DNA from: Variovorax sp. OK212 | Lineage (GTDB): Bacteria; Pseudomonadota; Gammaproteobacteria; Burkholderiales; Burkholderiaceae_C | Length of the DNA stretch: 64,000 bases | Direction of reading: 5' to 3' | Assembly: GCF_900112425.1 (NCBI RefSeq) | Contig: NZ_FOLP01000005.1 | Span: 310,001 to 374,000, forward strand | Shown: positions 1 through 7,316 of the stretch, piece after piece | Numbering within the stretch: position 1 is the stretch's first letter | How the letters are laid out: every line of letters starts with the position of its first letter | The notes under the pieces: generated by a model | Seen by the model: the letters and a program-made list of their open reading frames with translations, nothing else | What the model was told of the DNA's origin: nothing | Database searches by the model: none | Program-made: the position numbers and the translations under genes

Positions 1-738
1 GCAGGCCAGCGCCGCACCGGCATGACCTTCAAGCTCGACATCGCCGACGCCGGCGAGCTGCTCACGCGCTTCGGCATGCCGGGCGTGCTGCGCCGCGGCA
101 AGGGCCGCCTGGAGGGCGACGTCAACTGGCGCGGCTCGCCGTTCTCGCTCGACTATCCGAGCCTGGGCGGCCAGCTGCAGGTCGACGTGGAGCAGGGCCA
201 GTTCCTGAAGGCCGACCCCGGCCTGGCCAAGCTGCTCGGCGTGCTGAGCCTGCAGGCGCTGCCACGCCGGCTCACGCTCGACTTCCGCGACGTGTTCAGC
301 CAGGGCTTCGCCTTCGACTTCGTGCGCGGCGACGCCAAGATCAGCAACGGCATCGCCAGCACCAACAACCTGCAGATGAAGGGCGTGAACGCCGCCGCGC
401 TGATGGACGGCTCGGCCGACATCGTGCGCGAGACCACCGACCTGCGCGTGGTGGTGGTGCCCGAGATCACCGCCGGCACGGCCGCGCTGGTGGCCACGGC
501 CATCAACCCCGCCATCGGCCTGGGCACCTTCCTGGCCCAATGGGTGCTGAGCAAGCCGCTGTCGGCGGCCGCCACGCAGGAGTTCCACATCGAAGGCAGC
601 TGGGCCGACCCCAAGATAGCGAAGGTGCCGCGGTCGCTGCAGCTGCTGCCGCCGGGGCTGCCGGCGCTGCCAGGGCTGCCTGGGCTGCGCGGCCCCGCCA
701 CCGCGGACGAAGGCAGGAAATCGGAGACCACCCAATGA
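1..738 (+). CDS. yhdP: YhdP family protein, C-terminal part (5' end outside window)
   Basis: The reading frame is open from base 1, so the Met codon at base 22 is internal and this is only the last ~245 residues of a protein that is normally about 1,300 residues. Seen: an AsmA-like C-terminal region with alternating beta-type sequence (LEGDVNWRG, FDFVRGDAKISNG, then MKGVNAAALMDGSADI) and a late hydrophobic stretch (AINPAIGLGTFLAQWVL), followed by a Pro/Leu-rich tail. Known of the family: YhdP is a large inner-membrane-anchored periplasmic bridge protein of the AsmA/TAM group, implicated in phospholipid transport to the outer membrane. The stop overlaps the start of the downstream amidase (ATGA), so the two are probably co-transcribed. 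Confidence 0.85.
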   Translation, partial: AGQRRTGMTFKLDIADAGELLTRFGMPGVLRRGKGRLEGDVNWRGSPFSLDYPSLGGQLQVDVEQGQFLKADPGLAKLLGVLSLQALPRRLTLDFRDVFSQGFAFDFVRGDAKISNGIASTNNLQMKGVNAAALMDGSADIVRETTDLRVVVVPEITAGTAALVATAINPAIGLGTFLAQWVLSKPLSAAATQEFHIEGSWADPKIAKVPRSLQLLPPGLPALPGLPGLRGPATADEGRKSETTQ

Positions 739-1550
739 AAGTCGCAGCCATCCAGATGGTGTCCGCCATCGCCCGCGAAGTGAATCTCGCGCGCGCCCAC
801 GACCTGCTCGCGCAGGCCGCCGCGGCCGGCGCCGAGCTCGCGGTGCTGCCCGAGTACTTCTGCATGATGGGCGCGCGCGACACCGACAAGCTGGGCCTGC
901 GCGAGACCGCCGGCGCGGGCACCGTGCAGGGCTTCCTGGCCGACGCGGCGCGCGAGTTCGGCCTGTGGATCGTGGGCGGCACGCTGCCCATCGAGAGCAC
1001 CGACGCCGAGCACGTGTTCAACAGCTCGCTGGCCTTCTCGCCCGAAGGGAAGTGCGTGGCGCGCTACGACAAGATCCATCTCTTCTTCTTCGACAACGGC
1101 ACCGAGCGCTACGACGAGCGCCGCGTCATCGCGCCGGGCAGCGAGCCCGTGGTGTTCGAGCTGCCTTCGCGCGACGGCCACAGCTGGCGCGTGGGCATGA
1201 GCGTGTGCTACGACCTGCGCTTTCCCGAGCTGTACCGCGCGCTCGCCAAACAGGGCGCCGACCTGCTGCTGGTGCCCAGCGCCTTCACGCGCACCACCGG
1301 CGCGGCGCACTGGGAGGTGCTGCTGCGCGCCCGCGCCATCGAGAACCTGGCCTGGGTGGTCGCACCCGCGCAGGGCGGCACGCACGAGAACGGCCGCCAG
1401 ACCTGGGGCCAGTCGCTGGTGGTGGACCCCTGGGGCACGGTGGTGGCGCAACAGGCCAGCGAAGAGGGCGTGGTGCTGTTCGACATCGACGCCGCGCAGG
1501 TCGCACGCACGCGCACGCAGCTGCCCGTGCTGTCGCACTGCGTTCTCTAG
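735..1550 (+). CDS. Carbon-nitrogen hydrolase (nitrilase superfamily, Nit1/NIT2-like amidase)
   Basis: A 271-residue protein with the complete nitrilase-superfamily catalytic triad: Glu40 in LPEYF, Lys113 in YDKIHLF and Cys158 in SVCYDLRFPE. Length and the RFPELYRAL sequence after the Cys fit the Nit1/NIT2 branch, whose characterised members hydrolyse deaminated glutathione or omega-amides of dicarboxylic acids in the cytosol. The exact substrate is not readable from sequence. The start at 735 is chosen because it overlaps the yhdP stop (ATGA) and gives the usual MKVAAIQM N-terminus; the frame is open further upstream, but that stretch is out of frame with the yhdP coding sequence. In other beta-proteobacteria I recall this gene between yhdP and a TldD-type protease; here a sensor kinase follows 2 bp downstream. 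Confidence 0.9.
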   Translation: MKVAAIQMVSAIAREVNLARAHDLLAQAAAAGAELAVLPEYFCMMGARDTDKLGLRETAGAGTVQGFLADAAREFGLWIVGGTLPIESTDAEHVFNSSLAFSPEGKCVARYDKIHLFFFDNGTERYDERRVIAPGSEPVVFELPSRDGHSWRVGMSVCYDLRFPELYRALAKQGADLLLVPSAFTRTTGAAHWEVLLRARAIENLAWVVAPAQGGTHENGRQTWGQSLVVDPWGTVVAQQASEEGVVLFDIDAAQVARTRTQLPVLSHCVL

Positions 1551-1552
1551 CA

Positions 1553-3610
1553 ATGTCCTCCGATGCGCTGCTGACCGTCGCACCGCAGCGGTGGGCGCTG
1601 CTGGCGCTCGCGCGGCTGCGCTCGCTGTGGCAGCGCTGGTTCCTGTGGCTGCTGCTGGCGGTGCTGGTGTCGGCGCTGCTGGTCACGGTGGTGTGGCTCG
1701 CGGGCCGCCACGAGGTCGAGCAGGTGCAGGCCGCGCTCGACCGCGACACGGCCGATGCCGTCTCCGACCTGCGCAGCGGCTTCCAGCGCAATGCGCAGAG
1801 CCTGCGCGCCACGCAGGCGCCCGGCGCCGATCCCGCGCAGTGGCCCGACCTGGCCGCCGCGCTGCTGCGCGAGCACCGCGAATGGCTGCGGCTCGAATGG
1901 CGCGACGCCGCGCTGCGCCCGCGGCAGGCCGTGAACACGCCCTACCGCATGCGCATCCTCGACGAGACGACCCGCGGCGCCGAGCAGTCCGACGTCGCGC
2001 TGGCCTGCGCCGCCGCGCGCAAGCTCGGTGCGCCGGCCTATTCGCCGAGCCACTACGTGCCGATTGCCGGTGGCGGCGGCGTCGAGGTGATGGAGCTGTG
2101 CGTGCCGATCGACGCGGGCGGCTACCTCGTGGGCAGCTACTCGCTGCGCGACGCGCTCATCGAGCTGGTCGGCCCCACGCTCACGCGCGGCCAGGAAGTG
2201 GCCTTCACCGAGGCCGACGGCACGCGGCTGGTGGCGCTGGGCACCTCGCGGCGCACCGGCACGCGGGTGTTCACCGCGCAGCAGCTCATCGACCTGCCCG
2301 GCACCGCGCTGATGCTGCGCGTCGACGGCTGGCGCGCCGCGCCCGACCTGTTCCCGAACATGCTCACCGCGCTGGTCACGGCGATCTCGATCGCGCTGGT
2401 GTCGGTGCTGGTGCTGCTGGCGCGCGACACGCGCCGCCGCCTGCGCGCCGAGCGCGACCTGGCCGACGCGCTGGCATTCCGCAAGGCGATGGAAGACTCC
2501 GTCATCACCGGCCTGCGCGCGCGCGACCTGCAGGGCCGCATCACCTACGTGAACCCGGCCTTCTGCGAGATGGTGGGCTTCAGCCCCGAGGAGCTCATGG
2601 CCGACAGCGCCGACGCGCCCGAGGCACCCTATTGGCCCACCGAGTTGGCGCATGAGTACCAGCAGCGCCAGGCCAGGCGGCTCGCGGGCGGCATGCCGCC
2701 GCGCGAAGGCTTCGAGTCGGTCTTCATGCGCAAGGACGGCACGCGCTTTCCGGTGCTGATCTTCGAGGCGCCGCTGATCAACGCGCACCGGGTGCAGACC
2801 GGCTGGATGAGCGCGTTCATCGACGTGAGCGAGCAGCGCCGCATCGAGGAGCTCTCGCGCGCCAGCCAGGAGCGCCTGCAGGCCAGCGCGCGCCTGGCCA
2901 CGGTGGGCGAGATGGCCTCGCTGCTGAGCCACGAGCTCACGCAGCCGCTGGCCGCCATTGCCAGCTACGCCAGCGGCTCGCTCAACCTGCTCGGGCCGAA
3001 CGCCAAGGGCGACCAGGGCGAGGTGGCGATGGCGGTCAAGCGCATCGCCGAGCAGGCCGACCGCGCGGGCCAGGTGATTCGCAGCGTGCACGACTTCGTG
3101 CGTCGGCGCGACCGCACGCGCGAGGCCGTGGCGCCGCAGGCGCTGATCGACGCGGTGCTGCCGCTGGTGCGGCTTCAGGCGCGCAAGCTCGGCGTGATCA
3201 TCGAGGTGGTGCTCGAAGACCGCCTGCCCGCGGCCATGTGCGACCGCACGCTGGTCGAGCAGGTGCTGCTGAACCTGGCGCGCAATGCCATGCAGGCCAT
3301 GGACAGCCCCGACAACGTGGGCAGCCGCGTGCTGCGCCTGCGCGTGGCGCGTGCCGTGGCGGTGGGCGGCACGGGGCAGGAAGACGGCCGGCGCTGGATC
3401 GCGTTCTCGGTCGCCGACCTGGGCAGCGGCATCAGCGAGGCTGTGGCGCAGCGACTGTTCACGCCCTTCTTCACCACGCGCGCCGACGGCATGGGGCTCG
3501 GCCTGAGCCTGTGCCGCACGGTGGTGGAACAGCACGGCGGCGCGCTGGTGTTCGAGCCGAACAAGCCGCGCGGCACCATCTTCCGATTCACGCTGCCGGC
3601 CGCGGGCTGA
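1553..3610 (+). CDS. PAS-domain sensor histidine kinase (DctS-like)
   Basis: A 685-residue membrane sensor. Seen: TM1 about residues 28-50, a ~215-residue periplasmic loop, TM2 about 268-289, a PAS domain about 310-425 (GRITYVNPAFCEMVGFS), then a HisKA H-box (LLSHELTQPLAAI, phospho-acceptor about His460), an N-box (NLARNAMQAMDS) and G-boxes (DLGSGIS, then GMGLGLSLC). The arrangement and the FixJ-type regulator encoded 41 bp downstream match the DctS/DctR pair, which senses C4-dicarboxylates and controls TRAP transporters in Rhodobacter. No dctPQM genes are visible here, so the ligand is inferred only. The start at 1553 lies 2 bp after the amidase stop; the frame is open upstream but runs through that gene. 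Confidence 0.85.
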   Translation: MSSDALLTVAPQRWALLALARLRSLWQRWFLWLLLAVLVSALLVTVVWLAGRHEVEQVQAALDRDTADAVSDLRSGFQRNAQSLRATQAPGADPAQWPDLAAALLREHREWLRLEWRDAALRPRQAVNTPYRMRILDETTRGAEQSDVALACAAARKLGAPAYSPSHYVPIAGGGGVEVMELCVPIDAGGYLVGSYSLRDALIELVGPTLTRGQEVAFTEADGTRLVALGTSRRTGTRVFTAQQLIDLPGTALMLRVDGWRAAPDLFPNMLTALVTAISIALVSVLVLLARDTRRRLRAERDLADALAFRKAMEDSVITGLRARDLQGRITYVNPAFCEMVGFSPEELMADSADAPEAPYWPTELAHEYQQRQARRLAGGMPPREGFESVFMRKDGTRFPVLIFEAPLINAHRVQTGWMSAFIDVSEQRRIEELSRASQERLQASARLATVGEMASLLSHELTQPLAAIASYASGSLNLLGPNAKGDQGEVAMAVKRIAEQADRAGQVIRSVHDFVRRRDRTREAVAPQALIDAVLPLVRLQARKLGVIIEVVLEDRLPAAMCDRTLVEQVLLNLARNAMQAMDSPDNVGSRVLRLRVARAVAVGGTGQEDGRRWIAFSVADLGSGISEAVAQRLFTPFFTTRADGMGLGLSLCRTVVEQHGGALVFEPNKPRGTIFRFTLPAAG

Positions 3611-3651
3611 CGGCGCTTTCAGACAACCCAACTTCCGCTGGACCTCATGGC

Positions 3652-4278
3652 ATGCAACCGCTGATCGATGGCTTGATCTTTATCGTGGACGACGACGCCA
3701 GCGTGCGCGAGGCGCTGGCCTGGCTGCTGCGCTCGCGGCGCCTGGCCAGCGAGCACTTCGGCAGCGCCGAGGCGTTCGAGCAGTTCCTCGACCAGGGCCC
3801 GTTGCCCGAGCAGCCGCTGTGCCTGCTGCTGGACGTGCGCATGCCCGGCACCAGCGGGTTGGTGCTGTTCGACCGGCTGGTGGAGCGCGGCCTGCTGCCG
3901 GCGATGCCGGTGATCTTCCTGACCGGCCATGCCGACGTGCCGACGGCCGTCGACGCGGTGAAGCGCGGCGCCTTCGATTTCTGCGAGAAGCCGTTCTCGG
4001 ACAACGCGCTGGTCGACCGCATCGAGCATGCGCTGAATGCGTCGCTGCAGGCGCTGGAAGTGCAGCGCCTGCGCCGCGGGCTGGCCGAGCGCATCGCCGA
4101 GCTGACCGACCGCGAGCGCGACGTGATGCGGCTCGTGGTCGAGGGGCTGCCGAACAAGCTGATTGCCGACCAGCTCGCGATCAGCGTGCGCACGGTGGAG
4201 GTCCACCGCGCGCGCGTGTTCGACAAGATGGAAGTGAAGTCGGCCGTCGAACTGGCGAACCGGCTCAGGGACCTTTAA
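3652..4278 (+). CDS. FixJ/LuxR-family response regulator (DctR-like)
   Basis: A 208-residue two-domain regulator. The receiver domain (residues 6-120) has the acidic cluster Asp13-15 and the phospho-acceptor Asp61 in LLLDVRMPG, plus a Lys in CEKPF. The C-terminal LuxR helix-turn-helix (about 140-205) contains LTDRERDVMRLV and SVRTVEVHRARV. This is the usual output partner of FixL/DctS-type kinases, and the kinase gene lies immediately upstream, so it probably binds DNA after phosphorylation by that kinase. The start at 3652 gives the expected short N-terminus before the receiver; a nearby ATG at 3647 is out of frame. It converges with the OmpA-type gene at 4318. Confidence 0.88.
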   Translation: MQPLIDGLIFIVDDDASVREALAWLLRSRRLASEHFGSAEAFEQFLDQGPLPEQPLCLLLDVRMPGTSGLVLFDRLVERGLLPAMPVIFLTGHADVPTAVDAVKRGAFDFCEKPFSDNALVDRIEHALNASLQALEVQRLRRGLAERIAELTDRERDVMRLVVEGLPNKLIADQLAISVRTVEVHRARVFDKMEVKSAVELANRLRDL

Positions 4279-4317
4279 AGGCCCAGGCCCTCCAACGCTT
4301 CAGGCCCTTCAAGCGCT

Positions 4318-4881
4318 TCAGGCCTTTTCGGCGACGAAGATTTCCACGCGGCGGTTCTGCGCGCGGCCGGCTGCCGTTGCGTTGTCCGCCAGCGGTTCGC
4401 GCGAGCCGCGGCCGTCGGTGGTGATGGCCGTGGTCGACACGCCGCGCGCCACCAGGTGGTTGCGCACGCTGTCCGCGCGGCTCACCGAGAGGCGCTCGTT
4501 GCCTTCTTCGCTGCCCGTGGCGTCGGTGTGGCCGACCACGCGCACGCTGGCGGCGGTGGCGCTCTTCAGGCCTTCGGCGACCTTGTCGAGCACCTGCGCC
4601 AGGTTGCGCTTGACGTTGGAGCGGCCGGTGTCGAACGACAGTTCGTTCGGGATCACCACGTGCAGCTGGTTGTCGGCGGTCTGCTCGATGACCACGCCCG
4701 TGCCCTTGGTCGAGGCTTCGAGGTCGGTCTTCAGCGCGGCCAGGCGGGCCGTCCAGCTGTTGGCTGGCGCTGCCGGTGCGGCGGCCGGCGCGGCGGCTGC
4801 CGGCGGCGTCGACTGCGAAGCGCAGCCCGCGATGAACATCAGTGCGGCCGCGGCGGCGCTGGCAACTACAAACTTCCTCAT
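4318..4881 (-). CDS. OmpA-family peptidoglycan-binding lipoprotein
   Basis: A 187-residue lipoprotein: signal peptide with lipobox LMFIAGC (acylated Cys20), an Ala/Pro-rich linker (about 25-42) and an OmpA_C domain (about 75-185) with VRVVGHTDATGS, LSVSRADSVRNHL and AGRAQNRRVEIFV. OmpA_C domains bind the diaminopimelate of peptidoglycan, so the protein probably tethers the outer membrane to the wall. It is a paralogue of the neighbour at 4988-5647 in the same direction, 106 bp downstream of it. It lacks the glycine-zipper segment that the neighbour has. Confidence 0.88.
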   Translation of the reverse strand: MRKFVVASAAAAALMFIAGCASQSTPPAAAAPAAAPAAPANSWTARLAALKTDLEASTKGTGVVIEQTADNQLHVVIPNELSFDTGRSNVKRNLAQVLDKVAEGLKSATAASVRVVGHTDATGSEEGNERLSVSRADSVRNHLVARGVSTTAITTDGRGSREPLADNATAAGRAQNRRVEIFVAEKA

Positions 4882-4987
4882 GAATTTCCCTCTCTATGGA
4901 CCAATGGAATGGCGGCGGGAACCGGCCTTTCGGCGCGGCCGGTTTCCCTGTGGGTGACGTGGTGCTGCGGTGCTGCGGCGAGGCCGA

Positions 4988-5647
4988 TCAGCCTCGCGGC
5001 CCGCGTTCACCCACGTAGATCTCGACACGGCGGTTCTGCGCCCGGCCCGCGTCGCTGTTGTTGTCGGCAATCGGCTCGCGCGAACCGCGGCCTTCGATGC
5101 GGAAGGCCGCCGCGTTCACGCCGCGCGCCACGAGGTAGTCGCGCGTGCTGGTGGCGCGTTCGACCGACAGCGGGTTGTTGATGGCGTCCGAGCCGGTGTT
5201 GTCGGTGTGGCCGATGATGCGCACCTCGGCGTTCGGGTTGTTGCGCAGGCCGTTGGCGAACTGGTCGAGCACGGGCGCGAAGTTCGACTTGATGTTGGCG
5301 CGGCCCACGTCGAAGGACACGTCGCTCGGAATCTGCAGCTTCAGTTCGTTGTTCTGGGTTTGCGTGACGGCGATGCCGGTGCCTTGCGTGGCGGCTTCCA
5401 TCTGGCGCTTCTGGTTTTCCATGCGCTGCGACCACAGGTAGCCGCCGAGCGCGCCGGCTGCCGCGCCGACCACCGCGCCCGTGCCGATGGCACCGCGGTT
5501 GCCGCCCGTGGCCGAGCCGATGGCCGCGCCGCCGAGCGCACCGATGCCGGCACCGATGCCGGTGTTGCGCTGGGTGTCGGTCATGCCGCCGGCGCAGCCG
5601 GACAGGACGATGGCGGTGGCACAGGTGGCAAGTACGAACTTTTTCAT
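4988..5647 (-). CDS. OmpA-family lipoprotein with glycine-zipper segment
   Basis: A 219-residue lipoprotein. Signal peptide with lipobox VLSGC, then a Gly-rich zipper (GIGAGIGALGGAAIG and further GxxxG repeats, about 30-70) that could insert in or lie along the membrane, then an OmpA_C domain with VRIIGHTDNTGS and AGRAQNRRVEIYV. The start is set at the ATG at 5647: it is preceded by AAAGGGA about 6 bases upstream and begins MKKFVLA. A TTG five codons further upstream is unlikely. It resembles the YiaD type of OmpA-like lipoprotein. The next gene on this strand is its zipper-less paralogue. Confidence 0.88.
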   Translation of the reverse strand: MKKFVLATCATAIVLSGCAGGMTDTQRNTGIGAGIGALGGAAIGSATGGNRGAIGTGAVVGAAAGALGGYLWSQRMENQKRQMEAATQGTGIAVTQTQNNELKLQIPSDVSFDVGRANIKSNFAPVLDQFANGLRNNPNAEVRIIGHTDNTGSDAINNPLSVERATSTRDYLVARGVNAAAFRIEGRGSREPIADNNSDAGRAQNRRVEIYVGERGPRG

Positions 5648-5775
5648 GGCGATCCCTTTCAAGGTTGATTCAAGCGGGACACAGCTTAGCGCCGGGGGGG
5701 CATGCGATGGTACGGCCTGAAAGCCCTATGGAAAATAAGAAAAGCTTCGCAATCGCCCATGAATGCTGCGATGAT

Positions 5776-5794
5776 TGCTACTAAAGTAATAGCA
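5776..5794. repeat. Short near-palindrome (TGCTA...TAGCA) of a type common in Comamonadaceae intergenic DNA
   Basis: TGCTACTAAAGTAATAGCA is a 19-base near-perfect palindrome (one mismatch) in an AT-richer 197-base gap (5648-5844) that has no other convincing gene. A related copy with TTGCTA and TAGCAA arms lies at 41738-41758. I infer a dispersed repeat; the gap also holds the promoter of the OmpA lipoprotein gene on the minus strand. Confidence 0.45.
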
Positions 5795-5844
5795 TTGAGG
5801 TGCTTCTCCGACAGAGCGGCGCGGCGTCGGGCTACACAAGCAAT

Positions 5845-6006
5845 TCACGGTTTCGGCGGTGGGTTCCTGTCGGTGGCATCGCGGCCGCCGTCGGCGTCGT
5901 CCTCGTCGTGCAATTCACCCTTGTTTCGGCCGGAAAACATGGTCCACCAGATGATCAAGATGAACACGAGTCCCGCGGCGAGGGCTTCAAGCAGAATCAA
6001 ACCCAT
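5845..6006 (-). CDS. Small single-pass membrane protein (hypothetical, 53 aa)
   Basis: A 53-residue product: a hydrophobic N-terminal helix (about residues 3-23, with LEALAAGLVFILIIWW) followed by a short, very hydrophilic acidic tail (ELHDEDDADGG, then PPPKP). That organisation suits an inner-membrane microprotein with a cytosolic tail. The start codon (6006 to 6004) overlaps the mltA start codon (6005-6007) on the opposite strand inside CATG, so each gene has its ribosome-binding region inside the other. GGAG lies about 10 bases upstream on the minus strand. No family is recognised. The call rests on composition and position; homologues would settle it. Confidence 0.55.
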   Translation of the reverse strand: MGLILLEALAAGLVFILIIWWTMFSGRNKGELHDEDDADGGRDATDRNPPPKP

Positions 6007-7156
6007 GAGAAATGGACTCCAGTGGCTGGTCGGGCTTGTGATCGTAGCAACGCTCGCGGCCTGTTCCACCGGCCCGCGCGCACCCGATGCGCCCACCCGC
6101 CCCCCCGCCGTCACCCCGCCGCGCGACCTCGGTCCGCTCACCGGCTCGCTCGCGCACCCCAAGAGCCGCTGGGTGCCGGTCGGCTGGTCGGAGTTGCCCG
6201 GCTTCGGCGAAGACCCGTTGCACGAGGCGTGGATCGCGCTGCTGGCCAACTGCTCGCGCCCCAACGCCGCTTTTGCGCCGCTGTGCCGCGACGTGCGCCA
6301 GCTCACCATCGCCACCCCCGAAGAGCAGCGCCAGTGGATGACCGACCGGCTGCAGCCCTACCGCATCGAGGCGCTCAACGGCCAGACCGAAGGCAAGCTC
6401 ACCAGCTACTACGAGCCCGTGTACGAGGCCTCGCGCGTGCCCACCGCCACCTTCAACGTGCCGATCTACCAGGCGCCCGACGGCCTCGCGCCGCGCCGCC
6501 CCTGGTACACGCGCCAGGAAATCGAGACCCTGCCCGAGGCGCAGGCCGCGCTGCGCGGGCGCGAGATCGCGTGGATGGCCGACCCCATCGACGCGCTGAT
6601 GCTGCACATCCAGGGCTCGGGGCGCCTGCGCATCACCGAGGCCAATGGCTACCAGCACACCGTGCGCATGGCGTTCGCGGCCACCAACGAGCAGCCGTAC
6701 CGCAGCGTGCAGCAGTGGCTCATGAGCCAGGGCGTGAGCAAGGTCGGCAAGTGGCCCGACGACACCAAGGCCTGGGCCGCGCAGAACCCGCAGCGCGTGC
6801 CGCAACTGCTGTGGAGCAACCCGCGCTACGTGTTCTTCCGTGAAGAGACCATGAGCGAGGTCGATGCAGCCTTCGGCCCGCGCGGCGCGCAGGGCGTGCC
6901 GCTGACGGCGGGGCGTTCCATTGCGGTCGACCGCGAGAGCATTCCCTACGGCACGCCGGTGTGGCTTGCGTCCAACGGACCGGCGGCGCAATTGCAGAAA
7001 CTGGTGGTGGCGCAGGACACCGGCAGCGCCATCCTCGGCGCCGTGCGCGCCGACTATTTCGCGGGCACCGGCGCCGATGCCGGACGGCTGGCGGCGAGCA
7101 TGAACCAGCCGCTGCGCCTGTGGGCGCTGTGGCCGCGGCAATTGCCGGCGCCTTGA
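6005..7156 (+). CDS. mltA: Membrane-bound lytic murein transglycosylase A
   Basis: A 383-residue outer-membrane lipoprotein that cleaves the MurNAc-GlcNAc bond of peptidoglycan with formation of 1,6-anhydro ends. Seen: signal peptide with lipobox TLAAC (Cys20), the MltA domain (ALNGQTEGKLTSYYEPVYEAS, about residue 125), LMLHIQGSGRL, and the C-terminal 3D domain with the catalytic Asp in VVAQDTGSAI (about Asp338). Length is typical. The start at 6005 is chosen because it gives a normal lipoprotein signal peptide; the frame is open back to 5702, but that region is atypical and contains a repeat. No strong Shine-Dalgarno sequence is visible, perhaps because the upstream bases also encode the divergent small protein. 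Confidence 0.93.
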   Translation: MRNGLQWLVGLVIVATLAACSTGPRAPDAPTRPPAVTPPRDLGPLTGSLAHPKSRWVPVGWSELPGFGEDPLHEAWIALLANCSRPNAAFAPLCRDVRQLTIATPEEQRQWMTDRLQPYRIEALNGQTEGKLTSYYEPVYEASRVPTATFNVPIYQAPDGLAPRRPWYTRQEIETLPEAQAALRGREIAWMADPIDALMLHIQGSGRLRITEANGYQHTVRMAFAATNEQPYRSVQQWLMSQGVSKVGKWPDDTKAWAAQNPQRVPQLLWSNPRYVFFREETMSEVDAAFGPRGAQGVPLTAGRSIAVDRESIPYGTPVWLASNGPAAQLQKLVVAQDTGSAILGAVRADYFAGTGADAGRLAASMNQPLRLWALWPRQLPAP

Positions 7157-7316
7157 CCGTGGGCTGACCGTGCGTTGATCACGTATTGAGCGCGCAGGCT
7201 TGTCAGGTAGATCGATTCAACCTGACGAGAACCTGAGTGATTCACAGAAGCGTCATACGAAGTGCCTAACTTCGCGGGCTGGTTTCCTTTCCATCCCACG
7301 AAGAAAGACATTGCGC

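Noticed and set aside
4283..4328. Imperfect 17-18 base direct repeat (CAGGCCC...CGCTT) between the response regulator and OmpA genes
   Set aside because: Only about 2.5 degenerate copies, partly inside the end of a gene; kept as a curiosity, not as a feature.
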